64,000 nt of DNA from Lactuca virosa (GCA_928212115.1 CAKMRJ010002223.1:300818446-300882445); one strand, 5' to 3'; positions 9,935 through 23,125 are shown, counted from the stretch's first letter. Notes: a model not told the origin generated them from the sequence alone. Numbers and translations: made by a program.

Positions 9935-11500
9935 TGTCTTGTCATCTATTGATTATGTGGTATTGTAAATCTGTCTGCCTTGTTCCGCATGTTTCATAGT
10001 ATGATTGAGGATCTTAGTAGTTAGGAGTTGTAGTTAGCGTTCAGGAGGACGCTTGGACAAAAGATAAGGTACATGATCTTGTTGCTAGGAATAGCGACTG
10101 CGATGCAAGAAGTGTTCAGTTGGGATTCGAACTTCCTTAGAGTTCGGGTGTATAATGGCGGAAGGGTCATTCGGTGGAGGCTACTCACTCCCGAAGGAGT
10201 CAGTTCATGGATAAGAGGGAAAATATGGAGTAAGGGCGATTGAGCTATGCCGGTTTTGGGCATCGGTGGTTAGTAGTCAGTGCACTAAGTGGGGAGAATT
10301 GGAAAATTCTCCGGTAAAACAGCAAGTATCTAGGGTTGGTTAGCTGTTTAGATTTATCAGTGTTGTTAGCCGAGAGTGTGGCATGATTAGAGCAAGTGAT
10401 AGACAAGTGGGGCAGGGAACAGACCATGATTTCAGTTAAGGTAGTTGGTCGATGTGAGGCCTGGCTTTAGGCCATGGAAAGGATTCCGGGAATGGAATTG
10501 GAGTTCGGAACCCCAAGAGGGCTAGAACAGACTGCATGGGAGAGATTCCCGGGAAGAATGGATCAGGGTGATGTGCGACAGTCTTTGATCGGTCCGGATA
10601 GACTGAAGGCCGGTAGGCGTACCAGTCAGGCCGAAGGCTCGGGGAACGGTCCAGATAGGCTGAAGGCCCAGGAGGGCGGTCCAGACATGTTGAAGGTTCT
10701 GAGAGCGGTCCAGATAGGCTGAAGGCCTGGAAAGGCGGTCCAGTCATGCTGAAGACTCTGTATGTGATAGTGGATCGATATGAGGAGAATGAGTAAAAAT
10801 GTCGCCATGCAATAGTAATCGATATGGTCTGGCCCCAAGTATTGATCGGGATGATGGAGATGGCTGGAGGCCGTACGTGGGCCTTGTTAGTTATGTGATC
10901 GGATTCAGAGTATATGGGAGTTAGAGAATAACGGTTGATCTACATGGATAGTGTAGAGCGGAGTATAGCTCTGTGGCACTTATAGGTGCGGTAAGGGTTG
11001 ATGAGTAGACTTCCTGGAAAGGAAAGGTATGTAGCTCCGGAAGGAGTGTGGGTCCTCTGATAGGAAGGCATGCAGAGTAAAAGGATGATCGAAGATGCTT
11101 CGGTTATTGGTAGTAAGCACTGGGATTGTACCATATATATGGAAGCACATACGGGTTGGATGCCCGTTGAGATGCCCGTTGTAGCAATGTTGGATGATGC
11201 GCATGCATGTGTTCGGTCTCCTTGGAAGAGGAGAAGGGAAGGGATTCCCGATTGGAGATTGGGACAGAAGTAAGGTAGTGTCTTCAGGTGGCACTCAGTT
11301 GATGAGCGTTGTCATCAGAGAAAAGAAGCCGGTGACCGGCTTGAAGCAGTTGATCGGAACCCTACAAGGGAAGAGATGGATTTAGAGATTCGATACCTGT
11401 GTTTGAGGGAAACTGAACCAGTTTGAGATCAGTGGATGCATTGTAGGAGTATCATCCGGAAGTTTGTGTTGCCGCAGGCTTCGAGGACGAAGCCTAATTT
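9935..11500 (+). other. Interior of B after gag, no coding signal
   Basis: No reverse transcriptase, integrase, RNase H or protease motif is readable in any frame over 1.5 kb. The stretch is G- and T-rich and contains one copy of the LTR-type GGCGGTCCAG/GAAGGC array at about 10590-10760. It appears to replace pol. Confidence 0.75.
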
Positions 11501-11514
11501 AAGTGGGGGAGAAT
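11501..11514 (+). other. Polypurine tract of B
   Basis: AAGTGGGGGAGAAT directly precedes the TGTAAC start of the 3' LTR, as expected for plus-strand priming. Confidence 0.9.
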
Positions 11515-13896
11515 TGTAACGCCCCGTTCGAAAAGTACTTATTTATGAACTTCCGAGATCAAGAGTAAGGGCATTTCGGTCTTTTATGGGCAATGGGTTT
11601 TATTCGAGAAGGTTTCGGGTCGGGGAGTGTTGCTAGAAGCATAGGGCTTCTCGCCACCTTTTCATGGATATAAAGTTCGTCGGAAGCGGACTTAGAATAA
11701 AGGAGTTATGACACTTTGAAGATAGTGTCAACAATGGTCCCTAAAGGAAATATCTGGCAAAGGGGTCCTAGGCATGCATGGAGTGCATGCGTGTAATTGG
11801 CTGGGTACGCCCAGCGTAAGATAGGTTACACCCAGCGTACATCCAGAGTCTTTAAACCCCAATTTTAGGGTGAGCAACTATATATAGAACATAATGGCTT
11901 CAACCCTAGCCCCCATATCAGCCTCCCTAACCTCAGAAGAAACCCTAGAACGTTTCAACCTCCATTTTTAGAGATCTTGGCCTTGGAAAGCTCATCTTGG
12001 TGGTTTAAGCTTGGAAGAGGAAAATAGGAAGTTGTCAAGGAAGGAGTTGGGTGGCTGGAGCTCGTGGATCTGGGAAGGCATCATCTTCTGGAGCCCTTTT
12101 GAGGTATAAAGTCTCTTGCTTGTCATCTATTTTGTGTAGATCTTGGTGTTATGAAGTTTTGACATCATTTCTTGTCCTAAAACCCCAAAGTGATGCATGA
12201 TGTGAGTTGGTTGAGATTAGCTGTCCTTTCAGACCTTAGGAGAGGTCTTGAGTGAGAAAAATGAGGTCCCAAGGGCTTTGGTTGTTTTCATGTATGATGT
12301 AGGTGGGTCTTAATGGATTAAGACCTTGAGTTAAGAGCTTTATGGACGTCCCAAGTGATAAAGTTTGAGACTTTATGGATCCTAGGCAGGTTTGGTCGAT
12401 GGATCTGAAGTTTGGGCTTAAGAGCTTAAGCCATTAAGAACTTATGAGGACTTTTAGTTCAGCGAGTTTACGCCCCGCGTAAAGTGATGTACGCCCAGCG
12501 TACTCACCATTCTGCCTGTACGATTAGCGTACATGGGGGGTACGCCCCGCTCTGTCTGTATGGATCGTGAGTTTTTGGGCCGTGGTTTGGGGCATGTTTG
12601 GGTATTTGGGCCTTAGTGGGCCATCAGAAATCATATTATATGGACCAAGGAATATATTTTGGGCTTAGGGTGAGGCCCATTAAGGGATTGGGCCCGATGT
12701 AGCAAATTGGGCCATTAGTGGGTCACTAGTGGGCTTGAGAAGCTTACCTAGTGTTGGACCCTTCATATTATGGTGTTGGGCCTTAGTCATGGACCAGATT
12801 GGGTTAAGGGTAAAATGGTCAATTTACCCTTAGAAGGATATTGTTTTGGGCTAAGTGTTTTTGTGGCATTGATAGTTCGGGGAGCTAGAGGAGCAGCAGT
12901 GCGGGGATTGTCAGATAGCAGCCAGAAGGGTACCAACAGTATTTCGGCAGTCGCAAGGTGAGTTATCCTCACTATATCGACAGGGTCTACGGCACCAAGG
13001 CCGGACCTTTAATGGATGGAAATCCGGGTATTGATTGTTATGTGATTGTTTTGCTAGATCTGCATCCTGGTATTTAGGATGGTGTTATGTTAGCGACCTG
13101 GTTAAGGTCGGCATCCGGGATATAGGGTAATGTTATGCTAGTGACCGGTTAGGTCGGAATCCTGGTTAGGATGTTGATATGCTATGTGATCTGTTAGACT
13201 GTTGTCTGGTCGAGGATTGTTATGTGATTATTTGTTTTATGTGCACATGGTTGTTTGACGGGGGTTGGGTTGAGGCGGGTCCTGCTTAGTGCTCTAGGCC
13301 AACATACCCAGGGCGGACCGGACATTCCGAAGGCCCAACGAGCGGTCCGGATAGGCTGAAGGTCCCGAGAGGGCGGACCAGACGTGCCGAGGCTCGGAGA
13401 GTGGACCAGGCCGAATGAAGGCCCGGTGTGGGCGGACCAGTCATACTGTAGACTCAGAGAGTGGACCAGGTGGATTGAAGGCCCGGTGCGGGCGGACCAA
13501 TCACACTGTAGACTCGATGTACATGGCTAGACTCGGAGGGTGGACCAGGTGGACTGAAGGCCCGGTGCGGGCGGACCAGTCACACAGCAGCCCATATATG
13601 CGTGGCTGTTCCATTTGTGATATGATATGAGTATGTTATGTGTGGTTGGTATTGTGGGGGTAACTCACTAAGCTTTCGGGCTTACAATTGTAGTGTTATG
13701 TTTCAGGTACTTCTGGAGATCGTGGCAAGGCGAAGGCGTGATCGTACCGCTCCTCATGTTTTATTAAACGATTTTTATGATATGGTTCTGGGGATACTCT
13801 GATAATAAACTATTTTTGAAAACGACATGTATGAAGTTAATGGTTTTTGAATGAATGAAAATGTTTTAATTTGACTCAATTTTTATGGGTGTTACA
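11515..13896 (+). mobile_element. 3' LTR of B
   Basis: This is a 2382-base copy of the 5' LTR, ending GTGTTACA and followed by AAAGT. It lacks about 40 bases near 11840, including one TACGCCCAGCGTA motif, relative to the 5' LTR. It has the same donor, array, CTCAC and acceptor. Confidence 0.93.
12958..13706 (+). other. Candidate leader intron in the 3' LTR of B
   Basis: The donor is GTGAGT at 12958 and TTTCAG ends at 13706, identical in length (749 bases) to the copy in the 5' LTR. Confidence 0.45.
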
Positions 13897-14044
13897 AAAG
13901 TTGACTTTGACCAGATTTGAGTTGAACCTGTTAAGGGTTACTAGTATGATTTGATAACTTAGAGGAGTTGTCGTGTAGGAATCGAGGAGTCGAGGAGAGT
14001 CGATTTTCACACCGAGGACAGTTCAGACACTACACGACATCGAG

Positions 14045-14549
14045 GTGAGTTACCTTCCAGTAGAAGTGGATCTAAGGCACCAAGGCCGGCCCACTAGTAG
14101 TTTGTTTAGTTGAGACGATTGTCTTTGTGATAATTGCTGGTTGCTATGGTTGATATGTGTGTAAGATAGAATGATGTGTTATATGTGATAGTATCGGTAG
14201 GAGGGGACTAGTCCCCGATTTGGTCGCTAAGACCAATGAGTAGGTCGGACGCCCCAAATATGTCTGACAGCATGATTATGATATGATATTATATGCTAGC
14301 AGTAGGGGTGAAATAGTCCTCGTGACTGGTTGAAATAGACCAGAGGGTAGTTCACCACCCAGAATGGCCTGACATGGGTAGGTCAGCACCCCAGAACAGC
14401 TTCACATGGGTAGGTCAGCACCCCAGAATGGCTTGACATGGGTAGGTCGGGCACCCCAGAATTGCCCGACAATATGTATGTTGTTTGGTATGTGGTATGA
14501 TGGGGGAACTCACTAAGCTTTGTGCTTACAGTTTCAGTTTTGGTTTCAG
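14045..14549 (+). other. Candidate leader intron in LTR A
   Basis: The donor is GAG|GTGAGT at 14045 and TTTCAG|GTAC ends at 14549. CTCAC has its A at 14512, 37 bases upstream of the acceptor. A second TTTCAG ends at 14537. Confidence 0.5.
14369..14475 (+). repeat. 38-base tandem array in LTR A
   Basis: About three units contain GACATGGGTAGGTCAGCACC and CCCAGAA blocks. The array lies inside the candidate intron, in the same relative place as the arrays of B, SL and H. Confidence 0.75.
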
Positions 14550-14912
14550 GTACCTCTTCGTCCAAAGGGAAAGAGTCGGCGGTGTAGCAGCGCATCATAC
14601 ACACACATGATTTCCGCATGGAGTTTTCTGGGATTGTACTCTAATTTATATTGTTGTTCGATGTTTGGATTTTGAGACATGTTCATGATGGTTTATGGAT
14701 TGATATGATATTGACAATGTTTTCTGTAAACGATTTTATAAATTACTTAATTACAAAAGAAATTTTTGGACTCGAAATTTGGGATGTTACACTACAGCAT
14801 CCCTCTTCAAAGTTCGAATCGAAAATATAGATCCTAGCCTTAATTTAAATTTATGGGTTAATAATTAAGGATTAAAATCAACTAACTTGAATTCGCTTTT
14901 CTCCTATTATAG

Positions 14913-15789
14913 ATGTCAATTCAAGACAACAATGGTCTTCCTAATTCTTTTGGAAATGGTTTTCCCTTACCATATGAAGATGATCTTCCACATTCTGATC
15001 AAGGTGAAAGTTTGTTCCCTTCTTCGAGCAATGGTGGAACTGGAAGTCATGCTTCTCCAACTCTTTCTGCTCCTCCTCCAGTAACTCTCCCCACATCTCA
15101 AGTTGAAAGATACAAAACTACTCAAGCTCTATTGGCATGTAAACATCATGATGGAAAATATGTGTGTGTGCATGTTCTGGAAATGAAATCGCACATTGAA
15201 AAATTAGATAGAATGGGTGTCGTTTTCCCAAGGGAGAAGGCCATTGATTTGGTTCTACTTTCGCTTCCCAAGTCATATAGTCAGTTCATTGAGAACTTTT
15301 ATATGAGCAACCACGATGTGAACCTAATTGATCTGACACATATGTTGATTGTTGCTGAAGCAGAAATGCTTAAGAGCACAAGTGAAGCAAAAATGTTTGA
15401 AGGATAAAATTCTAAAGTTTCCATTGACATTGACAATGGTAACAAATGGTGGTGCAGAAAAGATTTCTCTTCCCACTGGAAAGGGATCGGCCAAGGTCAA
15501 ACTGTTTGATCGTATGGCAAAGAGATATGCTAGTTCTGAGATAGTTCCAGGTGCTAACCCCCTAAAAGGTCCATTTGTTTCTATTGCCAATTGAAGGGAC
15601 ATTGGTTGCGAAGCTGCCAAGACTACCTGAAAGATCTTAGAGATGGTAAAGTCAAGTCGTCTGACTCTACTTCAGGGATATATCCATTATCTAACTCCAT
15701 CATTTTGATAAGTTCCTAGATTCTTAATACATGATGTGATGATCACATTTTGATGTTTTTCAGGATCTAAGAGAAAGAAGGAAGCTTAA
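14913..15789 (+). pseudogene. gag: gag of C (copia, UBN2-type) with zinc knuckle
   Basis: The ATG at 14913 opens a Ser/Pro-rich head and then a region with the copia gag (UBN2) pattern around LLSLPKSYSQF. TAA at 15405-15407 ends the first stretch. The next segment reads in another frame (about 15440-15570). The original frame returns at a complete knuckle, CFYCQLKGHWLRSC, at 15576-15617, and two compensating frameshifts explain this. An 88-base block (15676-15763) ending TTTTTCAG separates the knuckle part from a short basic tail ending KEA before TAA at 15787. That block looks like an intron whose donor GT has become GG. The product would be the capsid/nucleocapsid protein. Confidence 0.75.
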
Positions 15790-18700
15790 AAAGAGTGAGC
15801 TGAATCTGATCGTGAGATATGGATTTCGGTCGCATGGTTCGATGATCAGATTTTGGAAGCTACTACTTAGGAGTTATGATAATTTTATGCATTGTAAGGA
15901 CAAGTTCCATTTTTTTTAATTTATTATCAATAAAAGTGAAATTTTGGTCTATATAGTTGGTTTACTTTATATTTCCTTGCAATGGCATCTATGAAACTGT
16001 TGGGTACATTTCAATTATTAGCAATATTAATTGTGGATTTGATTCTTATTATTTCACTTGTGGTAAATGTCATAATTGAGTAAGTGATAAAGATTTCTCA
16101 TCACCCAAGTTCCAATTGGATAAAAACTTGGAGTCATTTTGTGACGTATGAGAATCTTGATCTTTAGAAGATTATGAATAATTCATTGATCACATGTTTT
16201 ATGTGAGTCAAAGTGAAGGACTAATGAATCTAGTCCATTGATATGGACGATTCATATCTGTCACAAAGAATGAAAATTCTATTCGTCATGATTTACTGAT
16301 GATTCAGTAAATATGGTTGGGTTGATAAGATTAAAACATAACTCTGATACTTTGAAAGGTTTCAAAGAGTAGCAGAACGAATAAGAAGAATCTAATAGGC
16401 AGAAAGATAATGGTTTCTCCAATCTGAAAGGAAAGGAGAGTACCTTAGTATCGTGTTTTGTGATCATCTTAATGATTGTGGAACTATGCCTCAATTGATC
16501 CTCAGAGAACATCCTAATGCAATTGTCTGACTAAGAATAGGATTAATATATTGTTGAAATGGTTCAATCGAGAGATGGGTCATAATTTGTTTCTAATCAA
16601 GTTTTAGAGCCATGCTCTAGTTACTTTGAATCATATCTTGAAACTAATTTCATACTAAGTAAGTTTATAACATCTCATGAAATGTGGAGTAATAATGCTT
16701 TCTTACTCTAGCACATTGGAATTGGAAGTTGTGATGTTTTGCTTAAAACAAAGGATGAACTAAGACCAATTCCATGAAGTGTTTCTTGTCGGGAATCCAC
16801 ACTAACTTTTGAATATTTGTTTTTGTTCGTCAAGGAATGTTCCTTGAGAGAGAAATTTATATGTCAAAGAGTCAGTTGGAGACTTAATAATCTTGAAGAG
16901 TTTCAGGACTCAATCATGAATAAACCTTGTAGTTATCACTAGCACACGACCTGAGGTTGAAAAACTATCGTGTTAAGTTGACACATTCTTGTTTCTATGC
17001 ACCTTCCAGTTTCGTTGGCAATGCCTATGAGTTCTATGGTTCTCATTTGACTGCAAAAGGCAGATTACGTTGGCCAGTGAAAGTACATTGATCAATATGG
17101 GTGAACTGCTTAACAACATGGAAACATTGGTAGGCCTTTGTGCTACAAGATGGCAAGAAATTAAGAATAAGAAAAGTTCAGTCCATATAAGCTAAATTTG
17201 AATTTAGTTTTGTCATAAACCTTGTCTTATGATTGTAGGTTGAAAAATAATAGATTCACATGGATGGGAACAAATACACCATAAAATCTAGGTGGCAAAA
17301 GGTTTCACTCTAATTCATGAGAATGATTATAAGGGAACACTTACGCTAATAGATTTTAAAGATCTGATAAGTATCATTATGGTTAGGAGTTGTGATAATT
17401 GCATTCTCAAATTCACAATATGATTACAGCATCCCTTTTCATAGTTCGAATTGTGAGAGATGGCAAGGAATTGTTTGAACCTTCAGGACATATGGTTATA
17501 AGTTCTGAAAGGGTTTGAACGCACACACATATATACTACCTAATGAAAGTGTATAAGCTTGAGAAGTCTAATTGAGGACTTATCGAAGCATCACGTATCA
17601 GAAATCTGTACTTTAGTAAGGAAGTCAAGAGTATTGATTTCTAGAAGTCCAGTTGATTTCTAGATACATGTCAAAGCTAGTAGGAGCATAAGTGTTATGC
17701 TGGTGGGAGCATAAGTGTTATGTTAAGTGTTGCAAGTTGGCAATACTATTTGTAGGAAACAATGTCTAAAAATTTTTCAAGTTGCAAAGTTTGGAAATTG
17801 TTTAGCTATAGTAAAGGCTCAAGGGAGAGGGCACTGATACTTCGTTTCGAATCTAAAAAGTTTAGATTGCATAGTTTAAAAAGAACTTAGTCTTGGACAT
17901 ATACGAATATCGTGTTGAAATGGTTCAACATAGGAACTTCGATATATGGAAATATTATAGCAAGAGACCGATCAGATATCAGGTCTTTATGTAAGACATT
18001 ATAAATCAAGTCTCATATGCTTCAGATATAGGATTGATTGCATATGCTATAATATTCACTTGTTCTGATTTTTCAAAATGCCTTGGGCATTGAGAGGGAA
18101 AAGGACTAGAACTTTGTGTGACTAAGGTTGAACAACTATCAAGAACAATCTGAGGTTATACCAAAATATTGGTTGCTTGTGGACACTTGGAAGTTTAGTA
18201 CTAGTTGGAAGGACCATAGTGACATGTTTTAGATTGGGATGATTCTTGATCAAAATTGATGGTCATATGGGAATATGGAAATGTTTCCGTAATGGGAGTT
18301 GATTATTAAAATCTACATGTGAGTTAGAAACTTTAATGCAAGAAAGGTGTTCAAGGAGTGTACACCGAATTTGAGACTTCATTACCATGGAATTGTTTTT
18401 ACTAACAAAGTTCCAAGCATCGTTGGCTAAGTCTCTGTGACTTTGAAACCTCAACATCACAGAAGGAAAATGCATGTAAGGTTGGAATTCTAACACATTT
18501 AGTAGTGACAAGAATTTGGAGTTGTGAAATGAGCATCATTGGAATAGTGTCCAATCGATCTGTTCACAAAGGAAAGACCATAGAGAGACATAGTATGTAT
18601 GTTCATGACATGGCATGACTGATGTTTAATTCAAGTGGTTAGTTGATTACACGAAACATTATACAATTAATAAAATTTTAATTAATATGGTGATTAAATA

Positions 18701-19508
18701 ATAAGAGTTTTATTTGTATCCAAATAGTTTTGAGACCATAGTTAATTAGGTTATTATTGCGTTTCACTTTGCATGTTTTACTTCCTGAATAATTTGATTA
18801 TTCGAAATTCCACAGTCGCTCGTACTTTTGGAAGTAAGTAGCGAATTAAGACCGACAAGAATTGGATTGTAGATTGTCTGAATAGTTTTAGACATAGCAA
18901 TAGTTTTGCTACAATGTTCATGAGTACTTTGAAAATGGGAATTTTGAGTATTGGATAAACTCACGCTCAGAGAATTACTTCATGGATTTTATCAAGAGTA
19001 ATTATGAGACGATAATATCTTATATTCTTGAAACGGAGATATATGAGTTGTTGTTTACAAATCAGTTGTGCATTGGTAATACGTAAACGCATCAATTACT
19101 TGATGTTATAAAACGTATTGTTGTGCATGATTTGATGAGTAAATAGTACAAGCATATAAGTCAAAGTTTATTCGTTCCTTTTGCCCTAATGGGAAAAGCA
19201 ATATCTTTGGTCCACATCTGAAGTGCTTGGCCAAGTCTGGACTAAATTGATGTGTTCAATTGATAGTCTGATTTCAGTCGTCAGAAATCAGAAATCAGGA
19301 AACAAAACTTAGAAAATGAGATTGATTATAATCCATGTCTCATGTCTATACGATATCTTATAGAATAAAGGAATATTTTATCACTTATCTTAGGACACGT
19401 GACTGACTAGGTCAGAGTTCGACAACAGCTTTTGAGAGCTACAATTTGTTGATCAGTTTGGAAGTTATACTGGCAACTATAGTTATTAGACTTATCTAAC
19501 TGGGAGAC
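15790..19508 (+). other. Interior of C, 3.7 kb without recognisable coding
   Basis: I find no integrase, reverse transcriptase or RNase H motif on either strand. The sequence is AT-rich with short ORFs only. A stretch at about 17425 resembles the first bases after LTR A (14792), both reading ACAGCATCCC, so the two may be related internal sequence. It is most likely the body of a non-autonomous copia family. Confidence 0.55.
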
Positions 19509-20311
19509 TGTTGGATTAGGTTTCTAAGCCCATAACTATATTGGTATATACTTGAATTGATAGTAAAATAGTCCTTTTGGGTTGTCCTCAAAACTAGCAA
19601 CTAGACAGGATGGCTTTTGGAGAGAGATGGTGATTTCTTATTTGATTAATTAATTGAAATAAATAATTATTTAATATATTATGATAATAATATATTACTT
19701 AGAAATAGTAATATTTAATTAATATTTAATCAAAAATTAATTGGAATTAATTTTTGGATTAAAAGATTTAGTTTAAAGTGCAGGGTCTAAAGTGTAATTA
19801 TTCAATAGTTGAACAAGAGGCTCCAGAACCTTCCTAGAGAAGGCTTGGATGGATTCTATATGGATAATCTAAGGTTTCTAGATTATCCCATGTGGATAAA
19901 TAAGGAGCTGGATAATTACCAATTTGAAATATTATTATTATATTCAGATTAGGGTTATCCACGAGATCCTTGTTGGACTATAAATAGACCTTTACCCCTA
20001 AGGAATTTCTGCCACTCATAACCTTGAAGAGATAGCCGAAATTCTAAGCTCCCTTCTCCCTTCTCCTCTCTTATCTTCTTTCTAGTGTTGGGTGTGAACC
20101 ACTAGAGGCACGACATTGGTGGTGCTATGCTCTCAAGGCTTCAACAACACAATGATTCTTTATTATTTGTCAACAACAATCAAGGTATGTTTCTCTTAAC
20201 CCTAATCATATTTTTCGAAAATATGCTAGGTATCTTAGGGTTTCCTTTTTGATGTTCAAAGCTGTATGTTCAATTAGAGAAAACATAGATCAAGAATTAG
20301 GGTTCCATGCA
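19509..20311 (+). mobile_element. 3' LTR of C
   Basis: The LTR starts TGTTGGATTAGG after CTGGGAGAC and has a TATA box, TATAAATAG, at about 19979. The right border is approximate (CA at 20311 or 20313). Confidence 0.6.
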
Positions 20312-20313
20312 CA

Positions 20314-20404
20314 CAAAGGAATTTTGTTTGTTATGCTCAAAACTCATCATATGGTACGTGAGCTCATTACTCATGGCATCATTCCTGCTGAGTTTGTTCG
20401 ATCA
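20314..20404 (+). pseudogene. pol: RNase H C-terminal fragment of outermost copia element G, left half
   Basis: From 20340 the reading frame resembles the end of copia RNase H (short motif HHMVRELITHG). It is cut at 20404 by LTR E. GATCA at 20400-20404 and GATCC at 35621-35625 bracket E. Allowing one copy of that duplication, the frame continues without a break in the right-hand piece. Upstream it abuts the LTR of C. Confidence 0.75.
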
Positions 20405-20491
20405 TGTGACATCCTCTAATTTTCAGAACCAAAAATAACTTTCTTTACGCTTTAAAAATCATAATGCTTTAATTGCCGAAAATCCAAGTAT

Positions 20492-20740
20492 ATTAAAATC
20501 TTTTTGAGTACAAATGAATGTCGCAAATAAAATCCTAAGGATGTCATAAATCGATACAGTACATATGATACAACATAAAGGCCTAATGGTCCTGAACATT
20601 ATTGCATGTCTTTTCTTCATTCACTCAGCGTCCTATTTAAGTCTTCAACATTCTAAACACCGTTGCTTGTGATGCATATAAAATGAGTGGGTCAAGATGG
20701 GAAACCTGGTGAGATACTTACGGTTTTCAATCTCACAATG

Positions 20741-20803
<63 letters not shown>

Positions 20804-20930
20804 TATATATATATATAACAAAATCAACTGTTACTAAACAATATATAAATATATCTATAATTTGAATATCTATAAAACCTTACATCCATACATACACATC
20901 CCAATCGATCCTCATAGATTCTAGTCCACG
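20492..20930 (-). repeat. Tandem duplication in E, copy 1
   Basis: A unit starting ATTAAAATCTTTTTGAGTAC is repeated directly. Copy 2 starts at 20931, is split by F after about 21-26 bases, and resumes at 31192-31606. Each copy has its own (AT)n run. The copies differ at scattered bases. Confidence 0.85.
20741..20818. repeat. (AT)n microsatellite
   Basis: About 39 AT units lie in copy 1 of the E duplication. The equivalent run in copy 2 is at about 31420-31493. Confidence 0.95.
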
Positions 20931-21190
20931 ATTAAAATCTTTTTGAGTACAGATGATGTCACACCCCAAAACCGGAACGATGGAAACGTTCTGGGGTGGA
21001 GGATGTGATGTTTAGTATCACAAGTCATGCATCATAGTAAGCAACGTAATAAACAACCATTTCATTTAGAAAGAAAGTGTTTACAAAGTGTGATTCACAT
21101 AATATAGAATACATAGCAAACAACAAAAAGACATGAAGCTATACTGCTCCATCTTCTGAATCCCAGAGCGCGTACCTGTCTACTAGTCTC

Positions 21191-23125
21191 CTGAGAATAC
21201 AAGTTATGTTGAAAGAGTAGATCAGCATTTAAGCTGGTGAGTTCATAAGATTTTAGTGATGTAATGTAAGTTGTATGAAAGTTGTAGTAAGTTGTAAGTT
21301 CTGTTTACAAAAGTTTGCCTGTTCCTCCAGAAAATCCTATATTTCCTGATTTGATGAAAGATAAGTAAAAATGACTCTACAATCCTTTCTATGAGTACTA
21401 AATGGATACAAGTTATATAAAACCCAGAGTAAACAAACAATCGGTTGTGTCTATCTGCCTTAAGCCCACAACCAAACAAGGAACAGGAAATGAGGCGGAA
21501 GGCACACATCCCATTGTTTGTTAGATCATCGTTGTATATAACCCTGGTGTATTCACTTGGTACTCACAGAGTTAACTATAATAGTTCCTTTATATTTGAT
21601 GAAAAGATTCTATAAGAAAACCCTTATTTATTTTAATAAAAATGGTAACCACAGTGGTTCCTTCTATAATCACTTAGTTTATAATAGCTATATATAATCT
21701 AATATCGAATAGATAGTTAATTGTGTGAATCTGCCCTAAGCCCACAACCAAACAAGGAACAGGAAATGAGGCGGAAGGCACACATCCAACTACCTATCGG
21801 ATATTAATTATATATAACCCTGATGTATAAACTAAGGTATTATAGAATTAACCACCTAAGGTCCTTTAAGTTATATTGGTTTAATAAAATGGATTAAACC
21901 CTTTACTGGTAAGTTTCTAGTTTTGTATACCAAAAGTTCTTATTTGAAAAGTATGTTTTGTACTAGAAAACGGTGCATTGAATTAGTGTCCTATGACCTG
22001 ACCCATACATGGTACTCCTTATGATTACTTGGTGTATACGGAATATATACATAGCTATGATCGGATAGACAGTAGGTTGGGTGAATCTGATCTAACACCA
22101 CAACCAAAAAATAAAGTGGAAAGCACACATCCTACTACCTGTCGGATCCAATTAATATATATCCCGGAATGCATGCACTAAGAAATCATAAAGTTAGCAT
22201 TATAGGTCCATTTCTACTGAATGTACTAAACCTGACTGTTCTGTTTGTCGTTTGTAAAATGTAAGTTTTCCCTAGTTTATAACTATCTTAACTCGAAAAT
22301 AGTTTGCATTAACTTTCAAGTGGAACTGTCACAAAATGAAAGTAATGGGAAAATATAAGTACACAGTTGTCTTTTGAATTGACAACCTGCAGTACTGATT
22401 ACCTTAAGACATGTTTGTTTTATTAAGGTCATAATGTGATGGATAGTACCCATACTATACGCTCTCCCTGCAAGAGATTCTGGGAACCAAACGCGACTTG
22501 CGCAAACAAATTGCTAGGCCGTGTAAATTCACATTAAAGTTTTATGATCATGTATACCCAATTTTTCTATCACCTTTTGTTTAGAACAATGAGTTAGTGA
22601 TTCATTGGTATAATTAGATCCTGTAGTGTTCTTATGCTATAGCATCTTAGTATGTTCGTTCTGTTATAGTATCTTAGTATGTTATCTTTGTATAGTATAT
22701 AGTATGTCTCTCTGATGTATTGTATCTACCTCCCTGTTTCTCTTTATAGTATTATCTCTATGTTATCGTGTATTGTTTCTACCTCCATGTTTCTCTTTAT
22801 AGTATGCTCTAGTATCTAGTATGAATTGAATCCCTAAACTATACCCCTTATAGTTTACTAGTATTTTACTTGAACTGTTACTGAAAAGACTCATTTTTCT
22901 ACTAAGTTATGCTTGTACTTTAAAAACGGAGTTTTGTTAAACTATAAAGTAACATAACTTGAAAAGAGTTTTTGAAATGTTTTGATCACTTATAAAAGAC
23001 ATAAGCAATCTTTTGAAAGATGTTTATAACAAACAAATTACACAATTATCATTGTGTTCAACTTGTATCCCCCCTTAAAAGCATTTAAAACAGTTAAAAG
23101 ATTCATTATAAGCGTATGCACTCAC
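21191..23125 (-). other. Candidate leader intron in F 3' LTR
   Basis: On the minus strand the donor is AAG|GTGAGT (plus 23125-23120) and the acceptor TTCTCAG ends at plus 21191. CTCAC has its A at plus 21238, 47 bases before the acceptor. It contains the three hairpin cassettes. Confidence 0.45.
21393..22190 (-). repeat. Three hairpin cassettes in F 3' LTR
   Basis: The cassettes are at about 21393-21565, 21665-21845 and 22020-22190. Each is an imperfect inverted repeat with arms of roughly 60-65 bases around a loop of about 45 bases. In the first two, the sense strand of the loop contains TTTCCTGTTCCTTGTTTGGT; in the third the loop has decayed. Arms differ between cassettes while pairing is largely kept. 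Confidence 0.75.

Larger units (their letters stand above)
5710..13896 (+). mobile_element. B: complete Ty3/gypsy-type element lacking pol, TSD AAAGT
   Basis: Two long LTRs (5710-8128 and 11515-13896) flank a 3.4 kb interior with a PBS, a broken gag and a PPT. The 5-base duplication AAAGT is perfect at 5705-5709 and 13897-13901. The interior after gag shows no reverse transcriptase, RNase H or integrase, so movement would have needed enzymes from a relative. The two LTRs are very similar by eye, implying a fairly recent insertion. It sits inside LTR A. Confidence 0.93.
13897..14791 (+). mobile_element. LTR of family A, right part
   Basis: This resumes after B with the repeated AAAGT and runs to GGGATGTTACA at 14791. 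What follows is not a PBS, so this is a solo or 3' LTR. It carries GTGAGT (14045), a tandem array and the CTCACTAAGCTT block also seen in SL, B and H. Confidence 0.75.
14792..20311 (+). mobile_element. C: gag-only copia-type element, degraded
   Basis: A copia gag lies near the left edge, 3.7 kb without recognisable pol follow, and then a PPT-like CTGGGAGAC and an LTR from 19509. The 5' LTR is not seen and is presumably beyond S, to the left of the window. The right border is approximate: CCATGCA at 20311 precedes sequence that belongs to G. Confidence 0.6.

Noticed and set aside
10474..10722. 82-codon ORF in the interior of B
   Set aside because: It follows the GGACCAG/GAAGGC tandem array and has no counterpart domain.
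16000..19400. Possible decayed copia pol in the interior of C
   Set aside because: I looked for integrase, reverse transcriptase and RNase H motifs in all frames and found none clear enough to annotate.
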